Of a DNA stretch of 57,239 bases, positions 52,553-57,239 are shown piece by piece. The notes beneath the pieces were generated by a model that saw only the letters and a program-made list of their open reading frames with translations, was not told the DNA's origin and ran no database searches. The number at the start of each line of letters is the position of its first letter. Position 1 is the stretch's first letter. A program made the translations under genes and the position numbers. Source of the stretch: Gammaproteobacteria bacterium (GTDB lineage: Bacteria > Pseudomonadota > Gammaproteobacteria > Pseudomonadales > Pseudomonadaceae); assembly GCA_023475025.1 (NCBI GenBank), contig JAMCWB010000026.1, positions 1-57,239 of the forward strand. Direction: 5' to 3'.

Positions 52553-53971
52553 CTATACCGCCAGATCAAACCCCGCCTCACGCATCTGCGCCAGCTTGTA
52601 ACGCAGGGTGCGCGGGCTGATGCCGAGGCGTTCGGCGGCGTCTTTGCGGCTGCCGCCTTCAGCGCGCAGCACATCGACAATAATCTGGTATTCGGTTTTC
52701 TTCACCCCGCGCTCCAGATCACCCGGACCGGGCACTGGCTCGGGTGTTTCAGTAGCGGCTGCCGGATAATTGGCACTGGCAACCGGCGCAGCAGACATGG
52801 CCTGGCCGGGCTGCAGATCCAGGCACAGATCCTGGGCATGAATCACCCCGCCCTGCTGCAGAATCATCGCCCGCTGCACGGCGTTATCCAGCTCACGCAC
52901 GTTACCCGGCCAGCTATGGCTGCGCAGGGCTGCCACTGCATCAGCAGCAAAGCGCACCCGCCGTTGCTGCAGCTTGCGCGCATGCTTGGCCAGCAAACGT
53001 TCGGCAATGGGCACAATATCCCCCGGCCGGGCGCGCAGCGGTTGCCACTGCAACGGGAACACGCTCAACCGGTAATACAGATCCTCACGAAACTCACCGG
53101 CCTGCACCGCAGCCAGCAGATCACGGTTGGTGGTAGCCAGAATACGGATATCCAGGCTGATCAGCTTGCGCCCGCCCACCCGTTCAACCTCACGCTCCTG
53201 CAGCACACGCAGCAGCTTGGCCTGCAGCGCCAGCGGCATTTCCGAGATTTCATCCAGCAGCAGGGTGCCGCCATTGGCTTGTTCGAACTTGCCCGGTTGT
53301 GCGGCTATGGCGCCGGTAAAAGCCCCCTTCTCGTGACCGAACAGAGTCGCCTCCAGCATGCTCTCCGGAATGGCCGCGCAATTGATGGCAATAAAGGGCT
53401 GCTCGGCACGCGGTGATTGCTGATGAATATAGCGCGCCAGCACTTCCTTGCCGGTACCGGACTCACCGGAAATCAACACCGTGGAATCGCTCGCCGCCAC
53501 CCGCGCAGCCAATTGCAGCAACTGCTGGCTGGATGGTTCTTCGGCTACCGGGCCGTCACTGTCCGCTTGCAGTTGGCCACAGCCATGCTGGGCCACCAGA
53601 CTGAGCAACGCATCCGGCTCAAAGGGTTTCACGAGGTAATCCACCGCACCGGCGCGCATGGCATCGACGGCGCGCTGCACAGTGCCGTAAGCCGTCATCA
53701 ACAGCACCGGCAGTTGTGGATACTCGTTACGCAGCACCTGCAGCAGGGCATGGCCGTCCATACCCGGCATATTCACATCACTGACCACCATCGCTACCGG
53801 GTGCTGCTTAAGCAACCGCAGCGCCGCCTCGCCATGCTCCACAGCCAATACCGCATAACCCGCCAGGCTCAGGGTATCGCTCAGTGCTTCACGCAGGCTG
53901 GCATCATCTTCCACCAGCAACACCGGCGGGTGGTTCTGGGGTTCGGGTTCTTGCACTCTGGCAGCTCGCAT
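52553..53971 (-). CDS. fleR: Sigma-54 response regulator FleR
   Basis: 472 aa. The receiver domain has phospho-acceptor Asp65 (MVVSDVNMPGMDG). The AAA+ domain has [15 protein letters not shown] and the sigma-54 contact loop GAFTGAI. A Fis-type HTH follows at the C-terminus (GGSRKDAAERLGISPRTLRYKLAQMREAG). In P. aeruginosa FleR activates class III flagellar promoters (basal body and hook genes). Starts immediately after the fleS stop (TAAATG). Confidence 0.96.
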   Translation of the reverse strand: MRAARVQEPEPQNHPPVLLVEDDASLREALSDTLSLAGYAVLAVEHGEAALRLLKQHPVAMVVSDVNMPGMDGHALLQVLRNEYPQLPVLLMTAYGTVQRAVDAMRAGAVDYLVKPFEPDALLSLVAQHGCGQLQADSDGPVAEEPSSQQLLQLAARVAASDSTVLISGESGTGKEVLARYIHQQSPRAEQPFIAINCAAIPESMLEATLFGHEKGAFTGAIAAQPGKFEQANGGTLLLDEISEMPLALQAKLLRVLQEREVERVGGRKLISLDIRILATTNRDLLAAVQAGEFREDLYYRLSVFPLQWQPLRARPGDIVPIAERLLAKHARKLQQRRVRFAADAVAALRSHSWPGNVRELDNAVQRAMILQQGGVIHAQDLCLDLQPGQAMSAAPVASANYPAAATETPEPVPGPGDLERGVKKTEYQIIVDVLRAEGGSRKDAAERLGISPRTLRYKLAQMREAGFDLAV

Positions 53972-55201
53972 TTAACTCGCCTCCCGCTCTGATACTGAAC
54001 GCTGCAAGGGCAGCAACAACTCGACACAGGTGCCGCGCCCTGGCTTGCTACGCAGAAAGAAACTGCCGCCATGGGCGCGGGTAACCGACTTGACCACCGC
54101 CAGGCCCAACCCGGTACCGGTTGCACGGGTAGTCTGGAAAGGCTCGCCCAAACGCTGCATCTGAACCGCCGTCATACCCGGGCCGGTGTCCACCACGCTC
54201 AGACTCAACTGCCCTTCCATCTGCCGCAAAGCCACCTTCAAACGCGCGCCTTGCCCCACCGCCTGCACGGCGTTATCCAGCAGGTTCTGGATCGCGCCGA
54301 GCAAGGTCGCCTGATTGCAGCGCAGCACAGTACCGGGCGGGCATAGATCGACCCAGCGGCAACGGGCAGCAGACTGTTCCAGCACCGGCTCAGCCTGCTG
54401 CTGCAGCGCCGCAAGCAAATGCGCGGGAGTGACCAGATCGGGTAGCGGCAGATCACCACGGGCAAACAAGAGCATATCGCGCACCTGATGCTCGATACTT
54501 TGCAGGCGCCCTTTCAGCCGCTCGGCGAAACGTTGCCGATGGCTGCCCGCCAACGCCGGATCGGTCAGATGGCTGGCATACAGCAGTGCGGTCGATAACG
54601 GGGTACGAATCTGATGGGCCAGTGAAGCGACCATACGGCCCAGCGCAGACAAACGCTCATGGCGCGCCAGCTCGGCCTGCAATTCACGGGTTTCGGTCAG
54701 GTCTGTGAGCAGGATCAGCTGACCCGGCTCGCCACGCAGGGAGCGGGTCGCCAGCGACACCCGCCGACCGCTGCGCAACGAGACCTCGTGGTAGTCATCA
54801 TCACGCGGGGCAAAACGCTCACGGATAATATCGCGCCATAACTGCCCCTCCAGCGGCTCACCCAGCAGTTCAGCCGCGGCCGGATTGGCCTCGCGGATAC
54901 GGCCATGGCCGTCCAGTACCACCACACCGCCAGGCAGCAGATCCAGCAGGTTCTTCAAGCGCGCGGCCAGGCGACCGTTTTCGGCCGCTTCCTCGGCACG
55001 CTGGGCATGGGCTTCAGCCAGCTGCTCGCGCAGGGTAGTCAACTGACGTTCCAGCAAGGCCTCAGAAGCACCCAGCCGCTCGGTAACCCGGCCCAACAAA
55101 GCCTGGGCACGCTCCAGTTCCAGACGCTCAGCTGCCGCAGTGGGCAGATCGTCAATGGACGTATCGATGTCGGGGGCTAAAGGGCGCTGCTTGGCGGCCA
55201 T
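53972..55201 (-). CDS. fleS: Sensor histidine kinase FleS
   Basis: 409 aa, soluble, with no membrane helix. N-terminal coiled coil, a PAS domain (LLDLLPGGVVVLDGHGRIREANPAAAELLGEPLEG), a HisKA with the phospho-accepting His in SLAHQIRTPLSTALLY, and a HATPase with N box (AIQNLLDNAVQAVG) and G box (VVDTGPGM, TGTGLGLAVVK). Partner of FleR. Preceded by a consensus sigma-54 promoter. Confidence 0.95.
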   Translation of the reverse strand: MAAKQRPLAPDIDTSIDDLPTAAAERLELERAQALLGRVTERLGASEALLERQLTTLREQLAEAHAQRAEEAAENGRLAARLKNLLDLLPGGVVVLDGHGRIREANPAAAELLGEPLEGQLWRDIIRERFAPRDDDYHEVSLRSGRRVSLATRSLRGEPGQLILLTDLTETRELQAELARHERLSALGRMVASLAHQIRTPLSTALLYASHLTDPALAGSHRQRFAERLKGRLQSIEHQVRDMLLFARGDLPLPDLVTPAHLLAALQQQAEPVLEQSAARCRWVDLCPPGTVLRCNQATLLGAIQNLLDNAVQAVGQGARLKVALRQMEGQLSLSVVDTGPGMTAVQMQRLGEPFQTTRATGTGLGLAVVKSVTRAHGGSFFLRSKPGRGTCVELLLPLQRSVSEREAS

Positions 55202-55225
55202 GTCAAACCTCTGATCAAAAAGAAT

Positions 55226-55257
55226 GGCTTTGCTGAGTTAAAGCAAAGCCTGTGCCA
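55226..55257 (-). promoter_or_regulatory. Sigma-54 promoter of fleSR with overlapping inverted repeat
   Basis: Minus strand TGGCACAGGCTTTGCT (55242-55257) is a full -24/-12 match, 41 bases ahead of fleS. A 9-bp inverted repeat, GGCTTTGCT-N7-AGCAAAGCC (55226-55250), overlaps the -12 half and the expected start site. It could be a binding site or the start of a 5' hairpin. Confidence 0.85.
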
Positions 55258-55327
55258 TAAAGGCAATTCTCTTTTTAATCAGTGACTTGGCGCTTAAAAA
55301 AACACAGCGCGTCAGAATACAGGCAGA

Positions 55328-56779
<1,452 letters not shown>

Positions 56780-56867
56780 AGGGGAACAGTCGGTCCTTGA
56801 TCACGTGGTTGGCACTGCCGGCAGGCCATATACTAGCGCAGCGCCATGATGTCTGGTTACAGGCTCA

Positions 56868-56896
56868 ACAATAGGCAGATTTGCCCTGCGAGTCAA
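56868..56896 (-). promoter_or_regulatory. Possible sigma-70 promoter of fleQ
   Basis: Minus strand TTGACT (56891-56896), 17-base spacer, TATTGT (56868-56873), about 90 bases ahead of fleQ. In P. aeruginosa fleQ is transcribed by sigma-70. Confidence 0.45.
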
Positions 56897-56940
56897 ATAC
56901 TTGGCGCAATAAAATGGCTAATAATGCGCATTATATGAGC

Positions 56941-57097
56941 GTCATTGCGAGGAGCGCAGCGACGTGGCAATCCAAACGTCCGTGCAGCTACCCACCATGG
57001 ATCGCCACGGGCTTCGCCCTCGCGATGACGACGAGGTAAGGCATAACGCACAGCACCGGCTCCGTCATTGCGAGGAGCGCAGCGACGTGGCAATCCA
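56941..57097. repeat. GTCATTGCGAG-type repeats: two direct copies and one inverted partner
   Basis: 34-bp identical copies at 56941-56974 and 57064-57097, beginning GTCATTGCGAGGAGCGCAGC and ending GTGGCAATCCA. Between them an inverted relative, GGATCGCCACGGGC...CTCGCGATGAC (56999-57029). It can pair with either copy. The same inverted type is embedded in the 166-bp array at 23771-24313. Short repeats of this type are known from many bacterial genomes. Open frames across them yield meaningless GLPRRCAPRND peptides. Confidence 0.9.
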
Positions 57098-57128
57098 TTG
57101 AACGTCATCGCACCGGCGCAGCGACCAC

Positions 57129-57239
57129 ATCGAGTAGGGTGAGGCGTCGCCGCCTCATCCCTCTCACAGAACCGTACGTACGGGCCTCGTATACGGCTCA
57201 TGCACACATTTATCCCTAAGTTACAGGGACACAGAGTCC
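57129..57239 (-). mobile_element. Group II intron, 3' end (domains V and VI), cut by window edge
   Basis: On the minus strand 57199-57169 reads GAGCCGTAT-ACG-AGGCC-CGT-AC-GTACGGTTC. This is a domain V hairpin with the AGC triad, a 9-bp basal helix, a two-base AC bulge and a short distal helix. It is shorter than the usual 34-nt domain V and lacks a GNRA-type loop. A domain VI stem (GAGGGATGAGGCGGCGACGCCTCACCCT) follows and the intron would end at CTACTCGAT near 57129. The rest of the intron lies beyond the right edge. Downstream flank is the GTCATTGCGAG repeat. Confidence 0.75.

Noticed and set aside
56893-57207. 104-codon minus-strand open frame containing two GLPRRCAPRND strings
   Set aside because: Product of the GTCATTGCGAG repeats and of intron domain V; such peptides are well-known spurious translations.

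Overview
The window is about 57.2 kb of gamma-proteobacterial chromosome, most likely from the Pseudomonadaceae. The gene order supports this. A mscS-yajQ-(degenerate GGDEF response regulator)-panE block, a chemoreceptor-ampE-ampD-DUF1631-nadC block, pdxH followed by a DUF6231 gene, and a fleQ-fleS-fleR-fliEFGHIJ cluster with HsbA/HsbR/HptB-type genes between fliJ and fliK all recall Pseudomonas neighbourhoods. The stator genes look like the Vibrio-type sodium-driven PomA/PomB, which fits a marine or halotolerant member (for example the Halopseudomonas / P. pertucinogena lineage). The genus is an inference.

Layout. 1-166: 5' end of a group II intron lying directly behind the terminator of a minus-strand mscS-like gene. 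167-4201: MscS channel, YajQ, response regulator, PanE, cobalamin adenosyltransferase. 4214-12545: chemoreceptor with a FliA-type promoter, ampE, ampD, DUF1631, an alanine/sodium symporter gene lacking its 5' part, nadC. 12547-18435: HDOD protein, HAD phosphatase, tesB, histone-deacetylase-like protein, flavoprotein, SDR. 18436-21307: dinG between members of a dispersed palindromic repeat family. 21308-29297: serine hydrolase, pdxH, DUF6231, a 166-bp tandem repeat array, small envelope-related genes, SDR, dinB, membrane diguanylate cyclase. 29477-31000: initiator tRNA followed by a small accessory patch (antitoxin remnant, Phd/PIN toxin-antitoxin pair, possible small membrane peptide). 31020-37018: mnmC, TSUP transporter, yheU-like gene, pomA-pomB, nitronate monooxygenase family. 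37244-56779: a 19.5-kb flagellar region, all on the minus strand, from fleQ (right) to flhB (left). 56780-57239: fleQ promoter region, GTCATTGCGAG-type repeats and the 3' end (domains V and VI) of a group II intron.

How it works together. FleQ is the sigma-54 master activator and FleS/FleR the second-tier two-component system. Sigma-54 -24/-12 elements can be read directly ahead of fleS, fliE and fliK, with a weaker one ahead of fliL. A near-consensus FliA promoter precedes the chemoreceptor gene. HptB, HsbR and HsbA form a phosphorelay/partner-switching module that in P. aeruginosa links surface behaviour, FlgM and c-di-GMP to motility. The stator genes pomAB lie about 1.3 kb beyond flhB.

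The least ordinary content is the non-coding repeats. There are four copies of a 96- or 111-bp three-stem palindrome whose outer arms differ between copies but stay self-complementary. There are three heptanucleotide arrays behind gene 3' ends, a 166-bp tandem array, and group II intron ends at both window edges. The last point suggests that the window is a contig whose ends were set by multicopy introns. I did not see a clear undescribed multi-gene defence or biosynthetic system.
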